A stretch of 64,000 nucleotides of DNA, taken from the NCBI GenBank assembly GCA_016707895.1, contig JADJGV010000009.1:1-64000 (forward strand), read 5' to 3'. The position numbers were made by a program, and so were the translations under genes. The stretch comes from Myxococcales bacterium (GTDB lineage: Bacteria > Myxococcota_A > Polyangia > Haliangiales > Haliangiaceae). Under the pieces are notes generated by a model, which saw only the letters and a list, made by a program, of their open reading frames with translations, was not told the DNA's origin and did not search any database. This document shows, piece after piece, positions 53,528 through 64,000 of this stretch. The first letter of the stretch is position 1; every line of letters begins with the position of its first letter.

Positions 53528-54691
53528 TCATCCCCGCAGCGCCGCCGGCCACCGGGCCGGGTCGCCGCCCCAGCGGGTGACCACCGCGGCCATCCACCGC
53601 TCGAGGCCCCAGCCGACGCACGCGGTCTCGGCGAGGTCGTCGCCGCGGCGGATGTCCATCGGCGTGGCGAAGCAGCCGCCGTGCAGGTTGAAGGACGCCG
53701 CCGCGACGGTGGCGCCGCCGCCGATCGCCAGCCGCAGCTCGAGCTTGGTCGAGCGCATCGCCTGGAAGGTGCGCAGCGACGCGGCCTCGGCGGCGAAGAA
53801 CGGATCGGTCGCCACCTCGAGCGCGGCGTCGAGGTCGAGCTCGGCGCACAGCGCCTGGGTCAGCTCGATCAGCCGGGCGCGCGTCGCGACGACGTAGTCG
53901 CGCTCGCCCAGCAGCACCGCCTCGCGCATCGAGAACTCCCACTGCCGCTCGAGCGGCGCGAAGCGGTGGCCCTCGTAGCGGTAGCTGTTGCCGAGCGCGG
54001 TGATCGCCTGGCCGTGGGGCAGCCGCGCGCCGCGCAGCGCGCGGTAGACGTTGTGGCACACGAACGGCTCGAGGATGAAGCCGGTCGGCTGCGCGCGCTC
54101 GGGCGGCGGCGCCGCCAGCCCGTCGGCGCGCGCGTCGTGGGCGAACCGCTTGAGCTCGTCGAAGTGCGGCGGCAGGTGGAAGCCCCAGGTGACGTGCTGC
54201 GGGTGGCTCGAGAAGTACCCGGTCAGCCGCAGCAGATCGCTGGTCGACTCGATGCTCGGCAGGTGCCACGGCTCGGCGTCGACCTCGGCGGCCAGGCGCG
54301 CGAGGCGTGCATCGAGCGCCGCCCGCAGCCGCGCCGCCGGCCCGCGCAGCGCGTACTGCCCCGGGCCCAGCGTGATCACGTTGGCCGCGACGAACGCCGC
54401 CAGCGCGCCGTCGTCGACGGGCGCCGGCCGCCGCCACGCCGTCTCGGTCGCCGCCACCAGCCGGAACGACGCCAGCGACGCGGTCACCGCCGCCGCGACC
54501 TGGGCCTCGAGGTCCGGCGACGCCGCGGCCCCGTCGGCCAGCGCCACCGCGACCCGGCCGCGCTCGCGATCGATCGCGTGGACGCCGGCGATCGCTGGGT
54601 GCGCGAACGCCAGGTCGGCGTCGATCGCCTGGGCCTGGTGGGCGCTGGCGCCGGCCAGCCGTGGCACCTCGATCCAGTGCGCCGCGCTCAC
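53528..54691 (-). CDS. Amino acid:[carrier protein] ligase (SerRS-like)
   Basis: 387 residues from GTG 54691, overlapping the carrier-protein stop. It matches the small class II aminoacyl-tRNA-synthetase homologues that load amino acids on carrier proteins: GYFSSHPQHVTWGFHLPPHF (about 187-206), EPFVCHNVYRALRG, ITALGNSYRYEGHRFAPLER, WEFSMREAVLLG, and ETACVGWGLERWMAAV near the end. Cys in FVCHN, Glu in FSMRE and Cys in TACVG fit the family's zinc site. These enzymes lack a tRNA-binding domain and transfer an activated amino acid (Gly or Ala in studied cases) to the phosphopantetheine arm of the adjacent carrier. The downstream use of the loaded carrier is unknown here. Confidence 0.88.
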   Translation of the reverse strand: MSAAHWIEVPRLAGASAHQAQAIDADLAFAHPAIAGVHAIDRERGRVAVALADGAAASPDLEAQVAAAVTASLASFRLVAATETAWRRPAPVDDGALAAFVAANVITLGPGQYALRGPAARLRAALDARLARLAAEVDAEPWHLPSIESTSDLLRLTGYFSSHPQHVTWGFHLPPHFDELKRFAHDARADGLAAPPPERAQPTGFILEPFVCHNVYRALRGARLPHGQAITALGNSYRYEGHRFAPLERQWEFSMREAVLLGERDYVVATRARLIELTQALCAELDLDAALEVATDPFFAAEAASLRTFQAMRSTKLELRLAIGGGATVAAASFNLHGGCFATPMDIRRGDDLAETACVGWGLERWMAAVVTRWGGDPARWPAALRG

Positions 54692-54924
54692 GACGGCCGC
54701 CGTTCGGTGATCAGCGCGGCGATCGACGCGATCGACCGCAGCCGCCCGGCCTGGACGTCGCGCTCGTCGATGCGCACGCGGAAGTCGTCCTCGATCGCGG
54801 TGATCAGCTCGAGCAGCTGCATCGACGCCAGCGCGCCGGTCGCGAACAGATCGAGGTCGTCGGCGGCCGCGGGCGGGCCGCCGAGCTGGTGGACGTGGAC
54901 GCGCAGCGAGTCGGAGAGGGTCAT
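54688..54924 (-). CDS. Acyl carrier protein-like partner of the aa:CP ligase
   Basis: 78 residues from ATG 54924; ATG 54948 would add eight residues but lies behind no better ribosome site. The fold is that of a carrier protein: DSLRVHVHQLGG, then LDLFATGALASMQLLELITA (about 24-43), IEDDFRVRIDERDV and SIASIAALITERR. The attachment Ser is in ALASMQL, where the usual Asp before Ser is Ala. It overlaps the ligase start by four bases, which ties the two together. A phosphopantetheinyl transferase is not in the window. Confidence 0.82.
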   Translation of the reverse strand: MTLSDSLRVHVHQLGGPPAAADDLDLFATGALASMQLLELITAIEDDFRVRIDERDVQAGRLRSIASIAALITERRPS

Positions 54925-55049
54925 GCCGCTCGGCAAAGCACTGCGCATGCCGTGTGCGCGATCGCACGCGCACCGTCACCGCGGCTACGCAGCGCGATCG
55001 GTGGCGCCGATTCCTCACCAGCGCGTGGCGGAATTTCGACCGGGTGTCG

Positions 55050-56042
55050 CTACTCGAACAGCTCGGGCCACGCCCCGCGGAAGCGATCGCGCAGCCGCGC
55101 CTGCGCCGCGCGCACCAGCGCCTGGGCCTCGCGCGCGCCGGGCAACCCGAGCGCCGCGGCGATCGCGTCGAAGCTGGCCTCGCTCAGCCAGCGGCGCAGC
55201 GCGTCGGCCATGGTCGGCGGGAAGGTGTCGATGTGCGCGTGGATCTCGGTGAGCGCGCGCCGCACGCCGAGCAGGGTCGACAGCGGCGGCCGTTCGCCCA
55301 GCTCGGGCGCGGCGTCGAGGCGCTCGGCGCCGCTGCCGACGTCGCGCTTGCCGGGCGCCGCGGGCAGCGCGCGCACCTCGACGCCGTGGTCGACGATCGC
55401 CCGCTCGAGCTCGCTGGCCCGGAGCTGCGCAGGCCGGTAGGTGACGGCCAGCGTGTCGGCGGCGGCCTCGACCGCGATCACGCCGGCGCGCGCCCGCAGC
55501 GCCGGCACCAGCGTGGCGCGCCAGTCGCCGGCCGCGCGCGGGGCGGGCTCGACCCGGGCCTGCCAGCGGGCGACGCCGCGCCACCCGAACCGCTGCTTGA
55601 CGTGCTCCTTCACGACGAACCGCGTGAGCACCACCAGCCACCCGCGCAGCGGCGTGCCGGGCTCGTCGGTCACCTCGGCGGCGTCGCCGTCGGCCACCGG
55701 CGCCGCCAGCCGGGTCAGGCCCTCGACCATCGCCGCCTCGGCCAGCTCGTCGGCGTCGGGCGCCTGGCGGGCCAGGAACGCGCGCAGGTTGGCGAAGTCG
55801 CGATCGCTCATGCGCTCGATGACGTCGACCAGCACCGCGCGCGGCTCGTCCTCACCGGTCAGGCCGACGCGGCGCAGCGCCGGGCTGGTCGCCGCCCAGC
55901 GCTCGATGTGCGGCGCCACCGCGGTCAGCAACGCCTGCCAGGCGCGGTCGCGGTCGGCGCTGGATCCCGCTGCGCACAGCCGCTCGACCTGCGCGCGGCA
56001 GGAGCGCTCGAACACCGCGTCCCAGGTCGCCACGATCGCCAT
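55050..56042 (-). CDS. Sigma-factor-like regulator
   Basis: 330 residues from ATG 56042. The C-terminal 60 residues (ADALRRWLSEASFDAIAAAL, GLPGAREAQALVRAAQARLR) form a region-4-like helix-turn-helix; the N-terminal part (RAWQALLTAVAPHIERWAAT, FANLRAFLARQAPDADELAE, GWLVVLTRFVVKEHVKQRFG) is helical, not clearly region 2. A cystathionine-like Gly/Ala-rich middle (GVIAVEAAADTLAVTYRP) separates them. It is less like canonical sigma-70 than the gene at 17426-18235 and may be a sigma-family DNA-binding regulator. It is divergent from the kinase-WD40 gene, as regulators often are beside such receptors. Confidence 0.6.
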   Translation of the reverse strand: MAIVATWDAVFERSCRAQVERLCAAGSSADRDRAWQALLTAVAPHIERWAATSPALRRVGLTGEDEPRAVLVDVIERMSDRDFANLRAFLARQAPDADELAEAAMVEGLTRLAAPVADGDAAEVTDEPGTPLRGWLVVLTRFVVKEHVKQRFGWRGVARWQARVEPAPRAAGDWRATLVPALRARAGVIAVEAAADTLAVTYRPAQLRASELERAIVDHGVEVRALPAAPGKRDVGSGAERLDAAPELGERPPLSTLLGVRRALTEIHAHIDTFPPTMADALRRWLSEASFDAIAAALGLPGAREAQALVRAAQARLRDRFRGAWPELFE

Positions 56043-56050
56043 GATATCAT
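56041..56050. promoter_or_regulatory. Perfect palindrome at the regulator start
   Basis: ATGATATCAT (56041-56050) is a perfect ten-base palindrome overlapping the start codon of the minus-strand sigma-like gene. It is AT-rich in this GC-rich DNA, so it could be a -10-like element for the divergent kinase gene or a small operator. Confidence 0.35.
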
Positions 56051-56107
56051 TTGCGTCGCGACCATCGCCTGACGTCCTGGCGGTCGCGGCTGTTTCGATC
56101 GGTGAGC

Positions 56108-59100
56108 ATGCCGCACCCGTCCGTCTCCGAGCTGCTGGCCGCCGGCGATGGCGCCGTCGACGCCGCGGTCGCGGCGCACCTGGCCGAGTGCGCCAGCTGT
56201 CGGCGGCTGACCGAGCGGTCGCGGCCGGTGGCGCGCGCCGAGGAGATCGCCCGCGGCGACGACGATCTGGCCGAGCTGCCGGCCGTCGATCCCGCGCTGT
56301 ACCTGCGGCTCGAGCGCGTGCCCGAGCAGCGCGGCGGCATGGGGCGGACGTTCGTGGCGCGCGACCGCCGCCTGGGCCGCGAGGTCGCGATCAAGCAGCC
56401 GCTGGGGCCGGCCGACGTGCCCGATCCGATCTTGCGCGCCACGCTGCGGGCCCGCTTCGAGCGCGAGGCCCGGCTGACCGCGCGGCTCGAGCACCCCGCG
56501 ATCGTCGGCGTCTACGAGGCCGGGCGGTTTCGCGACGGCGAGGCGTTCTACGCGATGCGCCGGGTGCAGGGCCGGTCGCTGGCCGAGGTGATCGCGGAGC
56601 TGCCCGGGCTCGGTGATCGCCTGGCGCTGTTGCCCAACCTGACGATCGTCGCCGAGGCGCTGGCCTACGCGCACAGCCGCGGCGTGATCCACCGCGACGT
56701 GACGCCGGCCAACATCCTGGTCGGCGCGTTCGGCGAGACCGTGCTGATCGACTGGGGCCTGGCCGCCGACGCGTCGAGCCAGCACGTCGGCACGCCGACC
56801 GCCGACGTCTACCGCCGCGGCGAGATCGCGCTCACCGACTACGGCGTCGGCACGCCCGGCTACGTCGCGCCCGAGCAGCTGCGCGGCAACGCGCCCGACG
56901 CGGCCGCCGACATCTTCGGCCTCGGCGCGACGCTGTACCACCTGCTGGCCGGGCGCCCGCCGCCGGCCGCCGACCGCCCGCCGCTCGGCGCCGAGATCCC
57001 GCCGCCGCTGGTGGCGCTGGTGGCCCGCGCGATGGCCGAGCGGCCGAGCGAGCGGTTCGCCACGGTCGCCGAGCTGGCCGCCGAGCTGAAGCGGTTCCAC
57101 GCCGGCCAGCTGATGGCCAGCCACCGCTACACGCCGCGCGAGCTGGTCCGCCACTACCTGCGCCGCTACCGCGCGCCGGCGGTGATCGCGGCGGTCGCCG
57201 TCGCGGTGCTGATCGCCGGCGGCGCGCTGTACGTGCGCGGGCTGGCGCGCTCGCGCGATCGCATCGAGCGGGCCCGGGCCGCGGCCGAGGCCAGCGATCG
57301 CGCGGCCCAGGCGGCGCTGCGGCGCCAGCGCGGCGTCACCGCGTCGCAGCTCGCGGCGATCCCGGCGCGGCGGCTCGAGGCGATCGCCGAGGGCGTGCGC
57401 GCGGTCGCCCCCGAGCTGCGCGCCGGCGGCGCGCCCACCCCCGAGGCCTGGCAGGGGCTCGTCGACGCGCTGGCCGCGGGCCCGGTCGGCGCGCCGCTGA
57501 TCGGCCACCACGGCGCGATCAACGCGGCGGCGTTCACCAGCGACGGCGCGACGCTGTTGACGGCCGGGCCGGATCGCACGCTGCGGACGTGGGCGGTGCC
57601 GTCGGGGGCGCCGCGCGCGGTGCTGGCCAGCCGGCTCGAGCGCCCGCACCTGATCGCGGTGACGCCCGACGGCGCGCGGGCGCTGGTGTGCGGCTACGAC
57701 GCGGTCGCCGAGTTGGTGCCGCTCGCCGGCAGCGCCGGCCGCGGCATCCCGCTGCCGCTGGGCGATCCGCAGTGCGGCGTCACGCCCGGCGGCGCGGTGG
57801 TGATCGCGTCCGGCGCGCAGGCGCAGGTGCTGGCCGCCACCGACGGCTCGGTCACGGCGTCGGCGACGCTGCCGGCCAACGCCACCGCGCTGGGCATCAG
57901 CGCCAGCGGGCTGATCGCGATCGGCACGGTGGCCGGCGAGCTGGTGCTGTGGCGCCCGGGCGCGGCGCCCACGGTGGTGCCCGCGGTCCACGGCGGCAGC
58001 GTCCGCGCGGCGATGTTCCTCGACGGCGACGCCCGCCTGGTGACCGGCGGCGACGACGGCCGCGTGCTCGGCTGGGCGATGCGCGGCGACGCGCTGGGCG
58101 CGTCGGCGGTGGTGATCGACCGCCCCGGCGCGCTGGCGCCGGGGATGGTGCCGTTGAGCGACGGCCGCCTCGCCATCTACGCCGCCGGCAGCCTGACCCG
58201 TTCTCACGAGCGCGTGACCATCATCGTCGGCGGCGGGCGCGTGGTCACGATCGACGGCTGGGCCGCGGTGCCGGTGAGCGGGCAGCCCGCCACGCCGGCG
58301 CTGGCCGGCATGTCGCCCGATGGCGGTGCGCTGCACGACCCCGCGACCGGGCGGTCGGTGCTGCGCCTGCCGCGGCCCGCCGACGCCGTGCACCTCGCGC
58401 TGCGCGACGCCGACGACCTGCTCGTCGCCTCGATGGACGGCGGCGCGCTGCTGTGGGACCTGCGGTCGGGTGTCGGCAGCGGGCAGCTGCTCGGGCACGG
58501 CGGCGAGGTGACCGGCCTGCTCGCGATCGACGATCGGCTGTGGAGCGCGTCGCTCGACGGCACCGTGCGCGCGTGGTCGACCACGTCGGCCGACGCCACC
58601 GCGCTCGATCTCGGCGCCGAGCTGGTCGACGCGACCGCGGCGCCCGATCGCCGCCAGCTCGCGCTGCTCGCCGCCGACGGCACCGTGCGCCTGATCGCCA
58701 CCACCGGCGCGCCGTCGCCGCGCACGCTGCGGGTCCCTGGCGCGGCGCTGGCGTTCGCGGCGTTCGCGCCCGACGGCGCCCGGCTGCTGACCGGCACCAG
58801 CGGCGGGCGCGCGCAGCTGTGGGACGCCGCCACCGGCGCCGCCGGCCCGACGCTGGCCGTCGGCGCCGCTGACCTGACCGCCGGCGCGTTCACACCCGAC
58901 GGCGCCGCGGTGGTCGTCGGCGCCGTCGACGGCACGCTGACGCTGGTCGACGTCGGGACCGGGGCGGCCCGCGCGACGCTGACCGCGACCAGCAGCGGCG
59001 GCATGCTGTCGGGCGGCGACCCGATCGATCGGTTGCGCTTCATGGCCGACGGCCGCCTGGTGGTCGGCTTCGCGTCGGCACGCACGATGATCGTCGACGC

Positions 59101-59539
59101 CGCCACCCTGGCGGCCCGCGGGTCCCGCGACGGCCGGCCGGTCGCGGCGCTGCCCGACGGTCGGCTGGTGACGCTGGCCGTCGACGGCCGGGTGCTGGTC
59201 GACGCGCCGGGCGGGGGCGCGCCGCAGGTCCTCGCCGGCGGCGCGCGCTCGGTGCTGGCGGTGGCCGCCGCGCCCGACGGCGCCTGGGTCGCCACCGCCG
59301 ACCAGGCCGGCGTGATCCGGGTGTTCGACCTCGCGTCGGGCGCCGCCGCGCTGACCCTGACCCCCGCCGGCGTCGCGCTGCCGACCGCGCTGGCCTTCGT
59401 CGACGGCGGCCGCGCGCTGGCGGTCGGCGGCTCGACCGGCGCGCTGCGGATCGTGTCGCTCGAACCGCGCCGCGCCGTCGCCCAGGCCTGCGACCTGCTG
59501 CGCTACTTCGATCGCGCCGCCGACGGCGCCTGCGAGTGA
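56108..59539 (+). CDS. Ser/Thr kinase with C-terminal WD40 propeller
   Basis: 1143 residues from ATG 56108. A Cys/His-containing head (HLAECASC, near residue 20-27) precedes the kinase domain (about 72-340): RGGMGRTFVARD, VAIKQPLGP, VIHRDVTPANILV, LIDWGLAAD (DWG in place of DFG) and GTPGYVAPEQLRG. The DWGLA form is common in myxobacterial receptors and usually active. A membrane helix follows (VIAAVAVAVLIAGGALYVRG, about 359-378). The remaining 750 residues form WD40-type blades, for example LIGHHGAINAAAFTSDGATL and LLGHGGEVTGLLAIDDRLW, probably a large sensor propeller. It is divergent from the sigma-like gene and slightly overlaps the convergent lipoprotein gene at its stop. Confidence 0.9.
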   Translation: MPHPSVSELLAAGDGAVDAAVAAHLAECASCRRLTERSRPVARAEEIARGDDDLAELPAVDPALYLRLERVPEQRGGMGRTFVARDRRLGREVAIKQPLGPADVPDPILRATLRARFEREARLTARLEHPAIVGVYEAGRFRDGEAFYAMRRVQGRSLAEVIAELPGLGDRLALLPNLTIVAEALAYAHSRGVIHRDVTPANILVGAFGETVLIDWGLAADASSQHVGTPTADVYRRGEIALTDYGVGTPGYVAPEQLRGNAPDAAADIFGLGATLYHLLAGRPPPAADRPPLGAEIPPPLVALVARAMAERPSERFATVAELAAELKRFHAGQLMASHRYTPRELVRHYLRRYRAPAVIAAVAVAVLIAGGALYVRGLARSRDRIERARAAAEASDRAAQAALRRQRGVTASQLAAIPARRLEAIAEGVRAVAPELRAGGAPTPEAWQGLVDALAAGPVGAPLIGHHGAINAAAFTSDGATLLTAGPDRTLRTWAVPSGAPRAVLASRLERPHLIAVTPDGARALVCGYDAVAELVPLAGSAGRGIPLPLGDPQCGVTPGGAVVIASGAQAQVLAATDGSVTASATLPANATALGISASGLIAIGTVAGELVLWRPGAAPTVVPAVHGGSVRAAMFLDGDARLVTGGDDGRVLGWAMRGDALGASAVVIDRPGALAPGMVPLSDGRLAIYAAGSLTRSHERVTIIVGGGRVVTIDGWAAVPVSGQPATPALAGMSPDGGALHDPATGRSVLRLPRPADAVHLALRDADDLLVASMDGGALLWDLRSGVGSGQLLGHGGEVTGLLAIDDRLWSASLDGTVRAWSTTSADATALDLGAELVDATAAPDRRQLALLAADGTVRLIATTGAPSPRTLRVPGAALAFAAFAPDGARLLTGTSGGRAQLWDAATGAAGPTLAVGAADLTAGAFTPDGAAVVVGAVDGTLTLVDVGTGAARATLTATSSGGMLSGGDPIDRLRFMADGRLVVGFASARTMIVDAATLAARGSRDGRPVAALPDGRLVTLAVDGRVLVDAPGGGAPQVLAGGARSVLAVAAAPDGAWVATADQAGVIRVFDLASGAAALTLTPAGVALPTALAFVDGGRALAVGGSTGALRIVSLEPRRAVAQACDLLRYFDRAADGACE

Positions 59540-60108
59540 GCGCCCAGCGCCGTGATCGCCACGTCGCCGAACCAGATCCGCTCGCGCGCGCCGCGCTGGC
59601 CCTTGAACGCGATCGCGATCGGCGCGGCCCCCGCCGGCGCCTGGAACGCCCAGCGGCCGACCCGCACGCCGTCGACCTCGACCTCGATGGCGTCGGCGCG
59701 CTGCACCGCGCTGACCCGGTGCACGGCGCGGGTCCGATACCCGGGGAGCGGGTGGAAGCCGTCCAGCTCGAAGCGCGCGTCGTCGATCCACAACGCGAAC
59801 TCGTCGTTGCCGAACAGCACCACCGCCCCAAGCAGGTGCAGCTCGAGGGTCCGCGCGTCGCTGCCCAGCCGCCGCCAGGTGACGCTGACGCGGTACGGCG
59901 GCGCTACCGGCGTGCGGGTCATGAACTGACCGAAGGAGTACGCGATGGTCGCGCCGTTGGTGGCGGCGACGAAGCTGCCGCACGCACGCCCCGGCTGCAG
60001 GTCGCCCTGCGTGGCCACCCAGGCGTCGAGGTCGTGGCACGGCGGCTCGGCGGCCGCCGGGCCGGCCCCGACCAGCACCGCGAGCGCCGCGCGCGTGAGC
60101 CACCGCAC
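59503..60108 (-). CDS. Secreted beta-sandwich protein
   Basis: 201 residues from GTG 60108 (an upstream ATG at 60180 would spoil the signal). WLTRAALAVLVGAGPAAA is a signal peptide ending near residue 20. Cys pairs (PPCHDLDAWV and GRACGSFVA) precede a jelly-roll-like domain: YRVSVTWRRLGSDARTLELH, GNDEFALWIDDARFELDG, HRVSAVQRADAIEVEVDGVR and RERIWFGDVAITALGA, which resembles concanavalin-like lectin domains with FGDVAI as the last strand. The last 37 bases overlap the kinase-WD40 gene in the opposite direction, an unusual tail-to-tail overlap. Function unknown; a secreted binding protein is inferred. Confidence 0.6.
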   Translation of the reverse strand: MRWLTRAALAVLVGAGPAAAEPPCHDLDAWVATQGDLQPGRACGSFVAATNGATIAYSFGQFMTRTPVAPPYRVSVTWRRLGSDARTLELHLLGAVVLFGNDEFALWIDDARFELDGFHPLPGYRTRAVHRVSAVQRADAIEVEVDGVRVGRWAFQAPAGAAPIAIAFKGQRGARERIWFGDVAITALGAHSQAPSAARSK

Positions 60109-60166
60109 GCGCCGACGATACCAAGTTTCTCCTGACGCCTGGCCGGGCCGCGCTGTTTGTCCGATC

Positions 60167-60820
60167 ATGAAGCTCACCACGCTCCTGGCCCTGGCCGCGG
60201 TGGTCGCCGCCGCGCCGTCGTCCGCCCGCGCCGAGGACGACGACGGCTACTTCGCGCTGCTCGGCGCCGGCCTCACCGCCCAGGCCGACTACAGCGGTCT
60301 GCAGATCGGCTCGTACTACTACTCGAAGCCCTCCGCCGAGGGGATCGACCGGATCTACGTGACCGCCGACGCGAACATGGCCGCGCCTGGCCTGGGGTTC
60401 GACTTCGGCTACCGGGTGTTCCGCGGCCTGACGCTCGGCCTCAACTTCGGGTTCTACCCGACCAGCGCCTCGGGCCCGGCGGCCCCGGCCACCGGCACCG
60501 AGACCATCGGCGGCTTCGGCATGTCCGCCGGCTGGATCGCCGTGCAGAGCAAGCGGTTGCTGGTGCACCCGATCGTGTTCGTCCAGCGGGCCGGCAACGA
60601 GCCGTACTACGGCGCCCGCTGGGGCCTCGAGGTCCACGCGATGGCCCGCGTGCTCCGGCTGGGGACGCTCGGCGGCCGCTCGCTGTACCTGTCGGCGCAG
60701 GTGACCGCCGGCACCGCGAGCACCACGATCAAGATGGACTCGGTGGTCGCCGATCAGTCCGCGACGTACTCGCGCACGTACCTCTCGGTCGGCGTCACGC
60801 CGATCGACTGGTCGTTCTGA
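60167..60820 (+). CDS. Outer-membrane beta-barrel protein
   Basis: 217 residues. The signal peptide LTTLLALAAVVAAAPSSARA is cut before EDDDGY. Alternating strands follow: YFALLGAGLTAQADYSGLQI, GLGFDFGYRVFRGLTLGLNF, IGGFGMSAGWIAVQSKRLLV, RSLYLSAQVTAGTASTTIKM, ending YLSVGVTPIDWSF with a terminal Phe. This is the build of an eight- to ten-strand outer-membrane barrel. There are no catalytic residues. It is 58 bases from the divergent secreted protein and precedes the di-haem lipoprotein gene by 70 bases, so the two may belong to one envelope operon. Confidence 0.75.
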   Translation: MKLTTLLALAAVVAAAPSSARAEDDDGYFALLGAGLTAQADYSGLQIGSYYYSKPSAEGIDRIYVTADANMAAPGLGFDFGYRVFRGLTLGLNFGFYPTSASGPAAPATGTETIGGFGMSAGWIAVQSKRLLVHPIVFVQRAGNEPYYGARWGLEVHAMARVLRLGTLGGRSLYLSAQVTAGTASTTIKMDSVVADQSATYSRTYLSVGVTPIDWSF

Positions 60821-60890
60821 GCGCGGAGGTCAGCGCGGTCCTCACGCGCGCCGCGCTTGAGCCAGCGCCGTCGCCGGAGTAGAAGGCCGC

Positions 60891-61373
60891 ATGCACCGCC
60901 TGTCGATCGTGTCCGCGCTCCTCATCGTCGCCGCGTGCGGCGGCTCGTCTCACCCGGCCACCCCGGCCCCGACCCCCGCGGCCAAGGTCGCGTGGAAGGA
61001 CATGGACGCCGACCAGCGCCACGCGTTCATGGAGGACGTGGTGATGCCGCGCTCCAAGGAGCTGTTCATGGCGTTCGACGCCGACCGCTACCAGGACATG
61101 GACTGCAAGACCTGCCACGGCCCCGGCGCCGACGACAAGTCGTTCGAGATGCCCAACCCCGCCATCGCGCCGCTGCCGACCTCCGAGGAGGCCTACATGG
61201 CGTGGATCGCCAAGGACGAGGGCGCCGCGCGCATGACGCCGTTCATGAGCGAGAAGGTCGAGCCGTTGATGATCGAGCTCCTGCAGCTCACGCCGTTCGA
61301 TCCCGCGACCAAGACCGGCGAGTTCGGTTGCATGGGCTGCCACACGCTCGAGGGCGCGCCGCCCGCCGAGTGA
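60891..61373 (+). CDS. Small lipoprotein with two CxxCH haem motifs
   Basis: 160 residues. Lipobox VAAC (Cys16) is followed by a Pro/Ala linker (SSHPATPAPTPAAK). Two covalent haem-binding motifs are present: CKTCHGPG (near residues 72-79) and CMGCHTLEG (near 149-157), with helices between (DADQRHAFMEDVVMPRSKEL, MSEKVEPLMIELLQL). Met residues such as MTPFMSEK could act as distal ligands. A di-haem, membrane-tethered c-type cytochrome is inferred, acting in periplasmic electron transfer. The CcmH-like protein encoded at 7872-8327 would be needed for its maturation pathway in principle. It is convergent with the SNF2 gene. Confidence 0.8.
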   Translation: MHRLSIVSALLIVAACGGSSHPATPAPTPAAKVAWKDMDADQRHAFMEDVVMPRSKELFMAFDADRYQDMDCKTCHGPGADDKSFEMPNPAIAPLPTSEEAYMAWIAKDEGAARMTPFMSEKVEPLMIELLQLTPFDPATKTGEFGCMGCHTLEGAPPAE

Positions 61374-61377
61374 CCGA

Positions 61378-64000
<2,623 letters not shown>

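Noticed and set aside
55925..60637. A 1570-codon minus-strand frame opposite the kinase-WD40 gene
   Set aside because: It is His/Arg/Gln/Gly-rich and unlike any fold, and the other strand has clear kinase and WD40 motifs.

Overview
The window comes from a very GC-rich bacterium that is most likely a member of the Myxococcota, perhaps near Haliangium/Kofleriaceae. This is inference, based on a MYXO-CTERM-type sorting tail (13087-13626), a Myxococcales-type sigma-70 relative (17426-18235), an FHA/sigma-54 activator overlapping a Ser/Thr kinase with TPRs (37839-42052), two further large fused kinases (20810-23746, 56108-59539), an RCC1-repeat lipoprotein and many secreted lipoproteins. I see no rRNA, tRNA, CRISPR array, integrase or insertion sequence. 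Genes are dense and often overlap by GTGA or ATGA; no gene-free stretch exceeds 300 bases.

Layout. 1-4486: three minus-strand genes (unknown lipoprotein, propeller-type secreted protein, VIT/VWA protein), all broken by many frame changes and best read as a low-quality contig end. 4509-9425: VWA-like lipoprotein, TspO, Uma2 nuclease-like protein, MFS exporter, CcmH-like lipoprotein and a Sco1-PCuAC copper fusion; an 18-base motif recurs in front of the exporter/ccmH and sco genes. 9532-18235: outer-membrane lipoprotein, a double-glycine-type small peptide with a coupled unknown gene and a sigma-54-like promoter, lectin-like lipoprotein, FmdB-like and MYXO-CTERM proteins, RecQ helicase, PepSY-like membrane protein, RCC1 lipoprotein and sigma factor.

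18239-37785: repeat-rich membrane protein with a DUF4234-like neighbour, a zinc-finger/kinase/TPR receptor coupled to an aldo-keto reductase/P-loop kinase/HAD fusion, a small regulator and divergent membrane protein, ABC exporter, M48-like peptidase, tandem zinc-ribbon membrane paralogues, a kinase, E2-like acyltransferase, and lipB overlapping a DTW-domain protein with an exonuclease-like tail. 37839-42052: FHA/sigma-54 regulator plus kinase-TPR protein.

42141-50798: a four-gene overlapping minus-strand module (acidic-repeat protein, two unknowns and a HEXXH metallopeptidase-like protein), divergent from a 1224-residue PHP/LGFP lipoprotein across a region with repeated TGTCAC dyads. This is the best candidate for an undescribed system. 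50815-64000: lipoprotein, RIC/YtfE repair protein, peptidoglycan-binding/NlpC-like protein, an amino acid:carrier-protein ligase with its carrier protein, a sigma-like regulator divergent from a kinase-WD40 protein, envelope proteins, a small di-haem lipoprotein and a SNF2 helicase cut by the right edge.
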